Assembly (NCBI GenBank): GCA_020725405.1
Contig: DYFB01000077.1
Span: 1-62,211 of the forward strand
DNA: 62,211 nt
Reading direction: 5' to 3'
Source of the DNA: Symbiobacterium sp.
GTDB taxonomy: Bacteria; Bacillota; Sulfobacillia; UBA995; UBA9673
Numbering within the stretch: position 1 is the stretch's first letter; every line of letters begins with the position of its first letter. The position numbers and the translations under genes are program-made. Below the pieces are notes generated by a model. That model was not told the DNA's origin. It saw only the letters and a list, made by a program, of their open reading frames with translations, and searched no databases. Below are positions 23,110 through 31,588 of this stretch, piece after piece.

Positions 23110-24744
23110 GTGTCCGGTTCCTTCCGCTCGGGCGCAAGGCGGAGTCGCTTCCGGTTCGGAGTACGCTGCCAGCTGGTCGGGCTGGTCCTCCTCATCCTCC
23201 TTTCCCTCCTATCGGCTGTGAACATGACCGAGCCGTACGAGGCCTACCCTGGCAGGGAACCCGAGACCGGCCGTGGGCGCTACGAGCTTGTCGGGGCGGC
23301 CTTCACCGACGCCTCCGCCCGTGGCATCCGGACCGGGGCCCGGGTCGCCGATACCCCTGACCTCCTCATCATGCTTCTTGTCAGCGGGGTATCGCTGGCC
23401 ATGGCCCACACCGTCGGAAACCGCCTGGCCCGTCGCCTGGCCGCCCTCCAGGAGCGGGCCGCCGCTATCGCCGGTCCGTACGGCGGCCCGGACGCGAACC
23501 CGGCGGACGATGCCGGCGGTGACGAGCTCGAGGAGGCGGCCCGGGCGCTAGATCGCATGGCCGCGCGGATAGAGGCGGTGGAGAAGGAGCTCCTGGCAAG
23601 CAACCGGAAGTTTCGGGCTCTCGTCGAGAGCGTCCCCCTACCCGTTGTCGCCGCGGACGCCGAGGGCAACGTCACCCTCTGGAACCGGGCGGCTGAGCGG
23701 GTCTTCGGCTGGACGGAGGCCGAAGTCCTCGGCCGGCAGAGCCCGGCCGTACCCGACGAGGAAGGCGACGAGGCCATGGCCCTGTGGGCGAGGGTCCTCG
23801 CCGGCGAGTCCCTCTCCGGCCTCATCGTCCGCCGCCGCCGCCGCGACGGCTCGCCCATAGATATCAGCCTGTCGCTCGCCCCCTGGGGGGACGGGACGCA
23901 GGGCGGCCTCGGCGTCTTCCTCGACATAACCGAGCGCCTGCGCTTCCTGCAGGTCGCCGCGCACATGCTCCGGAACCCCATGGCCGGCGTGAGCGGGCTC
24001 GTCTCCCTTCTCGAACGCCGGGTGGCCGCGGGTCAGCCGGTCGGCGACCTGGTCCCCCTCCTCCGGCGGGACACGGAGAGGCTGGCCGCGCTCCTCTCGG
24101 CTATCCTCGAGGCCTTCCGGGTCCAGGAGGGACAGATCGGACCCGAGCTCGAGCGGGTCGATCTTACCGGCACCGTGCTCAGCGCGCTCGACTCCCTGCG
24201 TGTGGCCGGGGTCGCCGAACGCATCCGGTTGGAAGGCCTCTGCTGTGACGGCCCCTGCTGGATATGGGGGGACCCCGAGCCTCTCCGGGACATGGTGCGG
24301 ACCCTGGTGACGAACGCACTGACCTATTCCCCCGACGACGAGCCGGTGGTGCTCAGTCTCTCCTGCTCGAACGGGCTGGCGACTCTCTCGGTCGCCGACA
24401 GGGGGGCGGGCATCCCACCGTCCGAACTCGACCGGGTCTTCGAGCCCTTCTACCGCTCCCGGGAGCTCGTAGGCTCGGAAAAGGGCGGGCTGGGCCTGGG
24501 CCTCTACGTCTGCCGGGAGATAGTTAGGGCCCACGGGGGCCGGATATGGGTGGCGAGCGCGGAGGGCCGGGGAGCCGTCTTCCGGGTGGAGCTGCCCGTC
24601 TGCCAGGGCGAGGATCCGGGCGGCGGGGCCGAGAGAAGCGAGAGGAGGACGGGAGCGGCTGACGAGAAGAGGATAACGGGGGAGGAGCAACCGACGCGGG
24701 CGAAAGAGAGAGCGGAAGGGGAAGACGAAGGAGCCGATGGCTAG
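23110..24744 (+). CDS. Membrane-bound PAS-domain sensor histidine kinase
   Basis: 544-aa kinase. Residues 20-38 and 84-100 are membrane segments around a short extracytoplasmic loop. A HAMP-like helix follows (about 105-165), then a PAS domain (about 165-275, FRALVESVPLPVVAADAEGNVTLWNRAAERVFG). The phosphoacceptor helix has His285 in VAAHMLRNPMAG. The ATPase domain has VTNALTYSP (N box), DRGAGIP (G1), FEPFYRS (F box) and GGLGLGLYVCREI (G2). The residue after the phosphorylated His is Met instead of the usual Glu/Asp, which may alter phosphatase or kinase balance. The last 45 residues are charged and low-complexity. GTG start with TCTGGAGG ideally placed. It overlaps the response regulator by 8 bp. 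Signal unknown. Confidence 0.9.
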   Translation: MSGSFRSGARRSRFRFGVRCQLVGLVLLILLSLLSAVNMTEPYEAYPGREPETGRGRYELVGAAFTDASARGIRTGARVADTPDLLIMLLVSGVSLAMAHTVGNRLARRLAALQERAAAIAGPYGGPDANPADDAGGDELEEAARALDRMAARIEAVEKELLASNRKFRALVESVPLPVVAADAEGNVTLWNRAAERVFGWTEAEVLGRQSPAVPDEEGDEAMALWARVLAGESLSGLIVRRRRRDGSPIDISLSLAPWGDGTQGGLGVFLDITERLRFLQVAAHMLRNPMAGVSGLVSLLERRVAAGQPVGDLVPLLRRDTERLAALLSAILEAFRVQEGQIGPELERVDLTGTVLSALDSLRVAGVAERIRLEGLCCDGPCWIWGDPEPLRDMVRTLVTNALTYSPDDEPVVLSLSCSNGLATLSVADRGAGIPPSELDRVFEPFYRSRELVGSEKGGLGLGLYVCREIVRAHGGRIWVASAEGRGAVFRVELPVCQGEDPGGGAERSERRTGAADEKRITGEEQPTRAKERAEGEDEGADG

Positions 24745-25105
24745 AGTGCTGGTCATCGAGGACGAGGCGACCATCGCCCTCATCCTGTCGGAGGTCCTCA
24801 GGGAACAGGGACACGAGGCCGTGACCGTGTCGGGTGGGGCGGCTGGATTAGACTGGCTCCGAGAGTCGCCACCTCCTGACGTGGTCCTTCTCGACCTTTT
24901 CATGCCCGGCCTGGGCGGCCGCGACGTGCTGAAGGCAATGCGGAGTGACCCCCGCCTGAAGGACGTCCCGGTGGTCCTGGTCACCGGGGCCGTCCCCTCG
25001 GTGGAGGACTTCCCGCCGAACGGTACTTATCAGGCCTTGATAACCAAACCGTTCGATCTCAGCGACATCACCGAAACCATAGACGCCTGCCTCAGGCGGC
25101 GGTAA
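24737..25105 (+). CDS. Single-domain response regulator
   Basis: CheY-like receiver of 122 aa without an output domain. VLVIEDEATIA carries the acidic pair, VVLLDLFMPG the phosphoacceptor Asp, VVLVTGA the conserved Thr and ITKPF the Lys. It starts with ATG inside the kinase 3' end (AAGGAGCCG as SD), so it is the kinase's cognate partner. With no DNA-binding domain it must act by protein contact or relay phosphate further. It ends 19 bp from the convergent SerK-like gene. Confidence 0.93.
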   Translation: MARVLVIEDEATIALILSEVLREQGHEAVTVSGGAAGLDWLRESPPPDVVLLDLFMPGLGGRDVLKAMRSDPRLKDVPVVLVTGAVPSVEDFPPNGTYQALITKPFDLSDITETIDACLRRR

Positions 25106-25124
25106 CCCCGGGCGCCGACCCTGG

Positions 25125-25529
25125 TCAAGCTCTCAGACGCCCGAGCGGCGTCGGCCGCGATGGGAGGCGACCGGGCAGGAGATGCCGGGAGGTCTTGGGC
25201 GGGTAGGGGGTCCCCGAGAGCCCCGTCCGCACGACCGCCTCCTTGGTCAGCGCGATTTCCGACCTCCTCGTGGTCACCCGGATGGCCGGGTCGGCGTAGT
25301 CGACGAGGTAGGCCGGGATGAGAGAGCAGCCTAGGGCCCGCACGGCTTCGGCCCGGTGGTGGCCGTCGAGGATGACCAGGGTATGCCGGTCGACGACAAT
25401 CGGCTCCCTGAGCTCGCCGTCCTCCGCTATCTCCGCCGTGAGCGCGGCGAGGTGCTCCGGGATGACCTCCTCGTGCCGGGCCAGAGCCTGCACCTCGAGC
25501 AGGCCGAAGACGAGGGTGAGCCTCCTCAT
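25125..25529 (-). CDS. ParB/sulfiredoxin-fold protein resembling free-serine kinase (SerK-like)
   Basis: 134-aa protein with a ParB N-terminal-type fold. It resembles SerK of Thermococcus and SbnI of Staphylococcus, which phosphorylate free L-serine to O-phosphoserine: ARHEEVIPE near the N-terminus (family catalytic Glu region, residues 20-21), the nucleotide/serine motif DGHHR (55-59), RALG and LVDY, with a C-terminal YPPKTSRH block. No helix-turn-helix or plasmid-partition context is present, so a chromosome-segregation ParB is unlikely. ATG with GGGAG 3-4 nt upstream, overlapping the trpB2 stop as ATGA, so it is translated with the tryptophan synthase and shares its Trp T-box. Serine kinase activity is inference; a regulatory ParB-like role is the alternative. 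Confidence 0.75.
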   Translation of the reverse strand: MRRLTLVFGLLEVQALARHEEVIPEHLAALTAEIAEDGELREPIVVDRHTLVILDGHHRAEAVRALGCSLIPAYLVDYADPAIRVTTRRSEIALTKEAVVRTGLSGTPYPPKTSRHLLPGRLPSRPTPLGRLRA

Positions 25530-26986
25530 CTCCCTTGACCTCCCCCCGCGGCCCGGCCCGCGATGCCCGGCACCGGGGGCAGCTCCCGGAGGGCCTGGTC
25601 TATCCTCTCCTGGGGGTGCTCGTGGTCCACGAGGCGGCCGGCGAGGTAGGCCTCGTAGGCGGCGAGGTCGAAGTGACCGTGGCCGCTCAGGTTGAAGAGG
25701 ATGACCCGGCTCTCTCCGGAGACCGCGCATTCGCGGGCGATGTCCACGGCCGCCCGCACGGCGTGGGCCGACTCGGGGGCCGGGAGGATGCCTTCGGTCC
25801 GGGTGAAGAGAACGGCCGCCTCGAACGCGGCCAGCTGCGGCACGGCGCGAGCCTCGACGAACCCTTCCCGGCAGAGGGCGCTGATGAGCGGCGCGGCCCC
25901 GTGGTACCGGAGACCGCCGGCGTGGATGCCCTCAGGGACGAAGCCGTGGCCGAGGGTGTACATCATGGCCACCGGGGCCACTCCGGCCGTATCCCCGTAG
26001 TCGTAGGCGAACCGGCCCCGGGTCAGGGTCGGACAGGCCGTCGGCTCGACGGCGATGAACCGCGTCCCGGACAAGGGCCGGGCCGCGCCCTGGGCCGAGT
26101 CGCCGGCCGCCTTCCGGGCCGCGCCCAGGTCTTCCCGGAGGAAGGGCAGGGCGAGGCCGCCGAAGTTGCTCCCCCCGCCGTGGCAGCCGATGACGAAGTC
26201 CGGCCGCTCGCCGGCGAGGTCCATCTGCCTCAAAGCCTCCTCGCCGATAACCGTCTGGTGGAGGAGGACGTGGTTGAGGACGCTCCCCAGGGCGTAGTGC
26301 GTATCAGACCGGGATACAGCGTCCTCGACGGCCTCGCTGATGGCGATTCCGAGGCTGCCCGTCGAGGCCGGGTCCCGGGTCAGGACGGCCCGGCCGGCCG
26401 CCGTGCGGTCGCTCGGGCTCGCCACGACTTCGGCGCCGTAGGTCTCCATGAGGGAGCGACGGTAGGGCTTCTGGTCGTAGCTCACCCGGACCATGTAGAC
26501 GCTGCACTCCAAGCCGAAGATGGCCGAGGCCAGGGAGAGGGCCGACCCCCACTGACCGGCCCCCGTCTCGGTCGCCAGGCGGCGGACGCCCTCCTTCCTG
26601 TTGTAGAAGGCCTGGGCGACGGCCGTATTGGGCTTGTGGCTGCCAGCCGGACTCACCCCCTCGTTCTTGTAGTAGATGCGGGCCGGGGTCCCCAGGGCCC
26701 GCTCGAGGTTCCTCGCCCGGACGAGGGGCGTCGGCCTCCAGAGGCGGAGAACGTCGAGGACCTCTCCGGGGATATCGATGTAGCGGGAGGTTGCGACCTC
26801 CTGCTCGATGAGGGCCATCGGGAACAGGGGGGCGAGATCCTCCGGTCCTAGCGGCTTCAGGGTCGCCGGGTGGAGAGGAGGCGCCAGCTCGAACGGCAGG
26901 TCGGCCAGAGCGTTGTACCAGGCTGTCGGCATCTCCCTCTCGGTGAGGATGAACTTACGGTCCTTCTCGCTTCCTTGGTCGCGCAT
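25526..26986 (-). CDS. trpB2: Tryptophan synthase beta subunit-like enzyme, TrpB2 type
   Basis: PLP-dependent synthase joining indole with an activated serine. 486 aa, the longer TrpB2 form. Features: the family N-terminus [44 protein letters not shown]-lysine block [37 protein letters not shown], the glycine-rich phosphate loop [15 protein letters not shown], and [11 protein letters not shown]. TrpB2 lacks the surface that contacts TrpA, acts alone on free indole, and in studied members prefers O-phosphoserine. The ORF track start is upstream in the leader; ATG 26986 has GAGAGGAAGG just before it and gives the family N-terminus. Expression is governed by a Trp T-box, and the next gene is the SerK-like protein. 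Confidence 0.93.
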   Translation of the reverse strand: MRDQGSEKDRKFILTEREMPTAWYNALADLPFELAPPLHPATLKPLGPEDLAPLFPMALIEQEVATSRYIDIPGEVLDVLRLWRPTPLVRARNLERALGTPARIYYKNEGVSPAGSHKPNTAVAQAFYNRKEGVRRLATETGAGQWGSALSLASAIFGLECSVYMVRVSYDQKPYRRSLMETYGAEVVASPSDRTAAGRAVLTRDPASTGSLGIAISEAVEDAVSRSDTHYALGSVLNHVLLHQTVIGEEALRQMDLAGERPDFVIGCHGGGSNFGGLALPFLREDLGAARKAAGDSAQGAARPLSGTRFIAVEPTACPTLTRGRFAYDYGDTAGVAPVAMMYTLGHGFVPEGIHAGGLRYHGAAPLISALCREGFVEARAVPQLAAFEAAVLFTRTEGILPAPESAHAVRAAVDIARECAVSGESRVILFNLSGHGHFDLAAYEAYLAGRLVDHEHPQERIDQALRELPPVPGIAGRAAGGGQGR

Positions 26987-27075
26987 TGCCTTCCTCTCCC
27001 TTCTGCTTTCTGTGTCGCCTCTCTCGTGAACCGCCGGTGGTCCCCGCGGCCGAGCCGGTCTCCGGCGCCGAGCCC

Positions 27076-27109
27076 AAAAGAAAAGCTCCCGTCCCTTGGG
27101 GACGGGAGC
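27076..27109 (-). terminator. Intrinsic terminator of the T-box leader
   Basis: On the minus strand a perfect 11-bp stem (GCTCCCGTCCC / GGGACGGGAGC, 3-nt loop) is followed by TTTTCTTTT. It lies right after the T-box element and before trpB2, as expected for the off-state terminator. Confidence 0.93.
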
Positions 27110-27475
27110 CTCAGCTTCCGCGGTGCCACCCCGCTTAGACGACCCGCCGCCGGGAGGGGCGGGGACGCCTCGCTCGTTCTCGGGTACGGACCGGACGGCG
27201 CTCCCGGGCACCGGCGGAGCCCGGGTCGGCCGCGACCGCTCTTATACCCTATCCCTGGTAACGGAGGGCGACCGGCAGGGTCTACTCGGGAGGGCGGGGC
27301 CGGGTCTCCGGCCGGGTCCGGCCTTCGACGGCCGGGCGGTCCGCCCTATCCCTTTCGGCCTGCGGCTCACGGGTCCATTCAGCGCGCCTCCGGCGCCGGG
27401 CTCCCACCGTCCCCGGCTCGCTGGGGCCTTGCGGCTCTCGCCTACTAGTCCCGGTCATAGCCCCTCGGTGCTGTT
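27076..27475 (-). promoter_or_regulatory. Tryptophan T-box riboswitch controlling trpB2 and the SerK-like gene
   Basis: The roughly 400-nt leader contains the universal T-box sequence GGGTGGCACCGCGG (minus strand, 27131-27118), whose 3' part competes with the terminator just downstream. In Stem I the specifier region reads GAA-UGG-AC (UGG at 27377-27375), the standard context for a Trp codon. Uncharged tRNA-Trp should pair with UGG and with the T-box bulge, favour the antiterminator, and allow read-through when tryptophan is scarce. The stems are unusually long and GC-rich. Confidence 0.93.
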
Positions 27476-27481
27476 GCGAAA

Positions 27482-27511
27482 AGGGTAGCACCTAGCGCGT
27501 GTAGGTGTCAA
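27482..27511 (-). promoter_or_regulatory. Promoter of the T-box-trpB2 operon
   Basis: Minus-strand TTGACA (27511-27506), an 18-bp spacer and TACCCT (27487-27482) with an extended TG-n upstream of the -10. The -35 lies within the last codons of the neighbouring truncated ATPase. Confidence 0.6.
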
Positions 27512-27920
27512 CCAAATATTGCTCACGGACACCTGGATGGCTCCTCGCCAGCTGTTCCAGGGCGCGAAAACACGATCTGAGACCCGGGGACCTTTGTGCG
27601 GCGGCTACCATCTTCGAATCGTGGTTGAACGTGAGGCAGTACCGCCACGAACCGTCGTCTAGCTCGACCCTGGCGTCGATAATGACGTCGGACATGGCTC
27701 GGGCGGCCAGGCTGCGAACCCTACCGACCCCTCCCCTGAGTCGAAGCGCCTCCTGAAGGCCCCGGCCGGGAACAGCAAGGTCCCTCATGAACCGGAACAC
27801 GTCTAGGAAGTTCGATTTGCCCGAGGCGTTGGGCCCGATGAGGAACACGCGGTCTGGGAGGGTAACCTCAACTGATGTGAAGTTCCGCCAGTTACGGAGG
27901 AGCAGGTGCGAGAAGCCCAT
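27492..27920 (-). pseudogene. Truncated AAA-family (RecF/SMC-like) ATPase fragment
   Basis: The 142-aa ORF begins like chromosomal AAA_15/AAA_21 ATPases: LLLRNWRNFTSVEVTLPDRVFLIGPNASGKSNFLDVFRFMRDLA, with an intact Walker A (GPNASGKS), then RLRGGVGRVRSLA and a strand-rich segment. It stops where the coiled-coil and Walker B/signature half (another 200-300 residues) should follow, so it cannot hydrolyse ATP normally. The ATG at 27920 (GGGGGTG upstream) is preferred over 27977. The ORF ends inside the promoter of the trpB2 T-box, suggesting a deletion that fused the two loci. Base usage is somewhat less GC-rich than its neighbours. Confidence 0.65.
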
Positions 27921-27999
27921 ACCAGCACCCCCGCAGCGGCGAGAGAAGGAACCACCCTCATTCCAGCGCGGGCCCATTAAGAACCAAGCGGACCAGGGG

Positions 28000-28902
28000 T
28001 CAGTTCAGCTTCTCAATCCTCGGCCGTATCTGAGCCCTCTCGATGAGGTCGTAGTAGTCCTTCTCGGTCAGCTCGTCGGGCCGTTTGCCCGAGATGGCGA
28101 CGAGGAGGGCCTCGATGACGTTGGTGGCGAACGAGCGCCCGCCGATCTCGGGCGTTGTGGTCACGAGGTAGGAGACGCCCTTCTCCTTGAGCCGGGATAC
28201 GTCCGAGGCCGTCACCGTGTTGGTCAGGATGACCTTGCCGTCCAGGCGCTCGGGGGCGTAGCGGTTGATGAAGTGGAAGTCTCCGGAGAGGATGTCGGCC
28301 CACTCGTAGACATCCCGGAACTTGCGCTTGGGTTTGCTCTGGCTCTCCCCGGTGGGGTAGAGGACGCTGATGGGAAGGTTGACGACTATGGGGGCGATGA
28401 CCGCCGCGAGAGCGTGCAGGGCCCTCACGGACCGAATCTTGATGGGCACTTCGAGGGCGAACATGAGGTCTCCGAAGAGCGGCTTCGCCCCGGCGGCCAT
28501 GAAGGCCTCCACGTGCGAGTAGCGGGCCGTGCCCGCGGTGATGAGGACGTTCCTGCCCCGGACGGGGATGCCGTGGACCGGCTCGAGCTCCAGAATCACC
28601 TTCTTCTCGAGGGTGTCCTTGACCCCGCCTCCGTCGACGATGGGGGTGACCTTAGGTATGGACGCTATCTTGAGGGCGTCCTTGAGCATCCACTTCTTCC
28701 GGCCGGCCCGGATGTAGAAATCTATCCCGCCCATGCCAAAGCAGGCGACCTTACCGTCAAGCTCCCGGAGCAGCTCCTTGGCCTTGTCGATGCTGCCGTC
28801 CGTCCCGACCCGTTCGATGAGGAACTTCTCACCGAGAAACTCCGCCTCGGCCTTGTGGTCCCGGGACGACGCCCCCAGGCTGATGCTCACTACTCGCTTC
28901 AC
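28000..28902 (-). CDS. Quinate-5-dehydrogenase-like protein of unknown function
   Basis: 300-aa soluble protein. I recognise the family from the start MKRVVSISLGASSRDHKAEAEFLGEKFLIERVGTDG, which databases often label quinate 5-dehydrogenase, though I know of no firm experimental support. Further conserved stretches are ACFGMGGIDFYIRAG, KVTPIVDGGGVKDTLEKKV, HVEAFMAAGAKPLFGDLMFALEVP, VVNLPISVLYPTGESQ, TPEIGGRSFATNVIEALLVAI and a C-terminal LTEKDYYDLI. There is no classical Rossmann GxGxxG. The ORF track merges it with a shadow; the GTG at 28902 has GGGGGAGG 9 nt upstream. Monocistronic between MATE and the ATPase fragment. Confidence 0.8.
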   Translation of the reverse strand: MKRVVSISLGASSRDHKAEAEFLGEKFLIERVGTDGSIDKAKELLRELDGKVACFGMGGIDFYIRAGRKKWMLKDALKIASIPKVTPIVDGGGVKDTLEKKVILELEPVHGIPVRGRNVLITAGTARYSHVEAFMAAGAKPLFGDLMFALEVPIKIRSVRALHALAAVIAPIVVNLPISVLYPTGESQSKPKRKFRDVYEWADILSGDFHFINRYAPERLDGKVILTNTVTASDVSRLKEKGVSYLVTTTPEIGGRSFATNVIEALLVAISGKRPDELTEKDYYDLIERAQIRPRIEKLN

Positions 28903-29006
28903 CGGCGGAACCTCCCCCTGAGCGCGGTCACCTTGACGGTGCCTCCCGGCGGGCGGCCGCCCGGCCGGCGCCCTGGTGAACAACTCTGTGCACACAGGGT
29001 TCCACG

Positions 29007-30350
29007 CTAGACGGAGACCTCCTTCCACCGGCCCCGCCGGAAGCGGGCGATGAGGTAGGCGGCCCGGACAAGCCAGTCCAGGGCCATGGCCAGCCAGGCC
29101 CCGAGGAGCCCCATCCGGAGAACGCTCACGAGCAGGAGGGAGGCGCCGAGCCTCACGACCCAGACCCCGAAGGCGGTGATGTGGAGGACGCTGCGGGTGT
29201 CCCCGGCGCCGCGGAGAGCGCCGCTGAGGACGAAGCCGAGGGCCTCGGGAAGCTGGATGCAGGCGACGACCCGGAGGGCCACCACGCCGAGGGTGATGAC
29301 CGCCGCGTCGCTCGTGTAGAGGCGGAGGAGGGCCGCCGGGAAGAGGAAGAAGACGAGGCCCATGAGGCCCATCACCCACAGGGCGAGACGCGCGCACTCC
29401 CAGCCGCTGCCCTCGGCCCGGTCGGGACGACCCGCCCCGAGGTTCTGGCCGACCAGGGTGGTGGCGGCTACGGAGAGGGCGATGCCGGGCATGTAGGAGA
29501 GGGACTCGATATTGAGGGCCAGGGAGTGGGCGGCGAAGGCCACCGTCCCCAGGGTGGCGACCACGCGAGCGTAGAAGAGCATTCCCAGGCTGTTGACGAC
29601 GCGCTCGAGCGCGGCCGGGACTCCGATGCGGACGATGCGGGTCATCACCCCGGGATCGACGCGGAAGAAGGTCCGGTTCCGCTCCCGGCCGCCGAACCCG
29701 AGGTCGATGACCGTCCGCCCGGACAAGACCATGACCGCCAGCACCAGGGTCCCGAGGGAGCGGGACACGGTGGCGGCGAGCCCCGCCCCGGCCACGCCCA
29801 TGGCCGGCAGGCCGAGGTGACCGTAAATCAGCCCCCAGGCGAGGGCGACGTTGAGAAAGTTCACCCCGGTGTTTATCCACATCGGGGTCCGGGTGTCGCC
29901 GGCTCCGCGCAGGGCGGCCGTGAGCACGGTGAAGACGGCCATAAGGCCGAGTCCGGGCATGAGGTAGCGGAGATAGACCGCCCCCAGCTCGACGACGTCC
30001 GGCTCGGCTCCCATGAAGGCGATGATGGGCCGGGCGAAGGGGATGGTCCCGGCGACGAACACGACGGCCAGGGCCGCGCCGAGAAGGAGCGACTGGTGGG
30101 CGACCCGGCTGGCCCCGGCCGGTTCGCCGGCCCCGGTGAAGCGGGCCACGAGGGCCGTGGTCCCCGCCCCGAGGCCCATGAAGAAACCCATCACGAGCCA
30201 CAGCGGCTGAAAGCTCAGGCCGACGGCGGTGATGGCCGCGGCGCCGAGGTGCCCCACCATGATCATCCCGACGATTTGGGTGACGGTGTGGAGAACATTC
30301 TCCAGGAACACCGGCCAGGCCAGGTGGAAGATGGCCCGCCGGACATCCAT
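29007..30350 (-). CDS. MATE-family multidrug/metabolite efflux transporter
   Basis: Multi-pass inner-membrane antiporter of the MATE (NorM/DinF) family with about 12 helices in two similar halves: AIFHLAWPVFLENVLHTVTQIVGMIMVGHLG opens the first and MTRIVRIGVPAALERVVNSLGMLFYARVV the second. The repeated GALRGAGDTRT/S motif occurs in both halves. From the ATG at 30350 the length is 447 aa, normal for the family, but this ATG has no SD. A strong GAGGAGGT lies upstream, followed after 6 nt by an in-frame ACG at 30464, which would add a 38-residue Pro/Ser-rich tail. Substrate unknown. Divergent from the MBL hydrolase. Confidence 0.92.
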   Translation of the reverse strand: MDVRRAIFHLAWPVFLENVLHTVTQIVGMIMVGHLGAAAITAVGLSFQPLWLVMGFFMGLGAGTTALVARFTGAGEPAGASRVAHQSLLLGAALAVVFVAGTIPFARPIIAFMGAEPDVVELGAVYLRYLMPGLGLMAVFTVLTAALRGAGDTRTPMWINTGVNFLNVALAWGLIYGHLGLPAMGVAGAGLAATVSRSLGTLVLAVMVLSGRTVIDLGFGGRERNRTFFRVDPGVMTRIVRIGVPAALERVVNSLGMLFYARVVATLGTVAFAAHSLALNIESLSYMPGIALSVAATTLVGQNLGAGRPDRAEGSGWECARLALWVMGLMGLVFFLFPAALLRLYTSDAAVITLGVVALRVVACIQLPEALGFVLSGALRGAGDTRSVLHITAFGVWVVRLGASLLLVSVLRMGLLGAWLAMALDWLVRAAYLIARFRRGRWKEVSV

Positions 30351-30563
30351 CCTGGCCGTGAGGGCCGCCGCGGCCGGCGACCGGGCCTCCTCGCCCGCGG
30401 GTGGAGGAGAGGGCCCGCCGGCGGGCGGGACGCCCTGGCTCGTGGACGGGATTGGTTGGCTCGTAAGGGAACCTCCTCGCTGGCCCGGCGTCCACGGGCG
30501 GCGGTGAGGCCTGGGCCTGCCCGGTGAGCTGAGTAGTTCGAGGCCGGAGAGGAAGGTTCCTTC

Positions 30564-30620
30564 GGGTCTCGAAAAGCTTACCGGGTCTCGGAAAGCTTGC
30601 CGAGTGTCGAAAAGCTGACT
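30564..30620. repeat. Three 19-bp direct repeats in the MATE/MBL divergent region
   Basis: Three consecutive imperfect 19-mers (GGGTCTCGAAAAGCTTACC, GGGTCTCGGAAAGCTTGCC, GAGTGTCGAAAAGCTGACT) share TCG-AAAGCT cores. Spacing of about two helical turns in a divergent intergenic region suggests regulator binding sites. The rest of 30351-30805 holds the possible MATE leader, a purine-rich stretch and the MBL ribosome-binding site. Confidence 0.7.
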
Positions 30621-30805
30621 CCGCGCCGGCCCGGAAGACCGAGCCGGGGTGGAACTTCGCCGGGCGTCAGGGGGTATTAGGGTAGCGTGGGCCCGGGGAA
30701 GGGGAAGAAGAGCGCCCCGCGGGCGTCCCGCTGGGGGAGCGCCCCGCAAGAAGAGCGCTGCGCCGGAAGAGAATTCCGCAAGAAGATCGTCTGGAGGAGA
30801 TAGCG

Positions 30806-31588
30806 GTGGCAGAGATCGTCAGAGTTGCCGGTCCGGTCTTCGCCGGTCCAAGCGCCGACGGCGGGGTCAACGCCGGCTTTGTCAGGACGAAACTTGGAGC
30901 CCTGGTCATCGACGCCTTTCTGACCCGCGAGGACGGCCGGGACCTCGCCGCGGTGGCCGAGTCCGAGGCCGGCCGCATCACGGCCACGGTCTACACCCAC
31001 GAGCACCTCGACCACGTCCTGGGGAGCACCGATTTCCCCGCCGGCGGGGTCATCGTCAGCTCGGGTACGGCCCGCGGCCTCCGCCGCGACCTGAAGCGCT
31101 ACGGTGAGGAGCTGGAACGGCAGGGGCTTCGGCCCAAGCTTCCGACCCTCATCTTCGACTGCCGAATCACTCTCCCGTGGGACCCGGAAGTCGTCGTCGT
31201 CGAGCTCGGCGGGCACGCCGAAGGCTCGACAGTTGTCCACGTGCCCGGGGAGCGGGTCCTCTTCGCTGGGGACCTCGTCTTCCGCGGACGCCCGCCCTTC
31301 GTCGGCTCGATGGGGCCGGAGAGATGGCTGGCCGCCCTCAGAACGCTCGAAGGCTGGGACGTCGAGACGGTCATCCCGGGGCACGGTGCGACCGGAGGCC
31401 GGAAGGTTCTCACCGAGCAGCGGGTCTGGTTGGAGGACTTCCTCGGCCGGGTGAGTGAGCTGAGATCGGCCGGAACGCCGCTTGAGAAGGCGACGACCAT
31501 CCTGGCCGGTGAGTTCGGCTTCGAGGGTCGCCGCGTTGAGGGGCTGCGCCTCGGGCTCCAGAGCCGCCTCGGGTTCGGCGCCGACTAG
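30806..31588 (+). CDS. MBL-fold metallo-hydrolase
   Basis: Metallo-beta-lactamase-fold hydrolase, 260 aa. Metal ligands are visible: THEHLDH (HxHxDH), GGHAEGS (third His), FAGDLVF (bridging Asp) and PGHGATGG (last His). The C-terminal helix region LTEQRVWLEDFLGRV is like those of glyoxalase-II-type or lactonase members. Substrate not predictable. GTG start with GGAGGAGAT 4 nt upstream. Its stop overlaps the 3' end of the convergent PIG-L gene by 4 bp. Confidence 0.9.
   Translation: MAEIVRVAGPVFAGPSADGGVNAGFVRTKLGALVIDAFLTREDGRDLAAVAESEAGRITATVYTHEHLDHVLGSTDFPAGGVIVSSGTARGLRRDLKRYGEELERQGLRPKLPTLIFDCRITLPWDPEVVVVELGGHAEGSTVVHVPGERVLFAGDLVFRGRPPFVGSMGPERWLAALRTLEGWDVETVIPGHGATGGRKVLTEQRVWLEDFLGRVSELRSAGTPLEKATTILAGEFGFEGRRVEGLRLGLQSRLGFGAD

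Noticed and set aside
25125-25529. Chromosome-partition ParB
   Set aside because: Too short, no HTH, no parS-like sites or parA; it resembles serine-kinase-type ParB folds and is coupled to trpB2.
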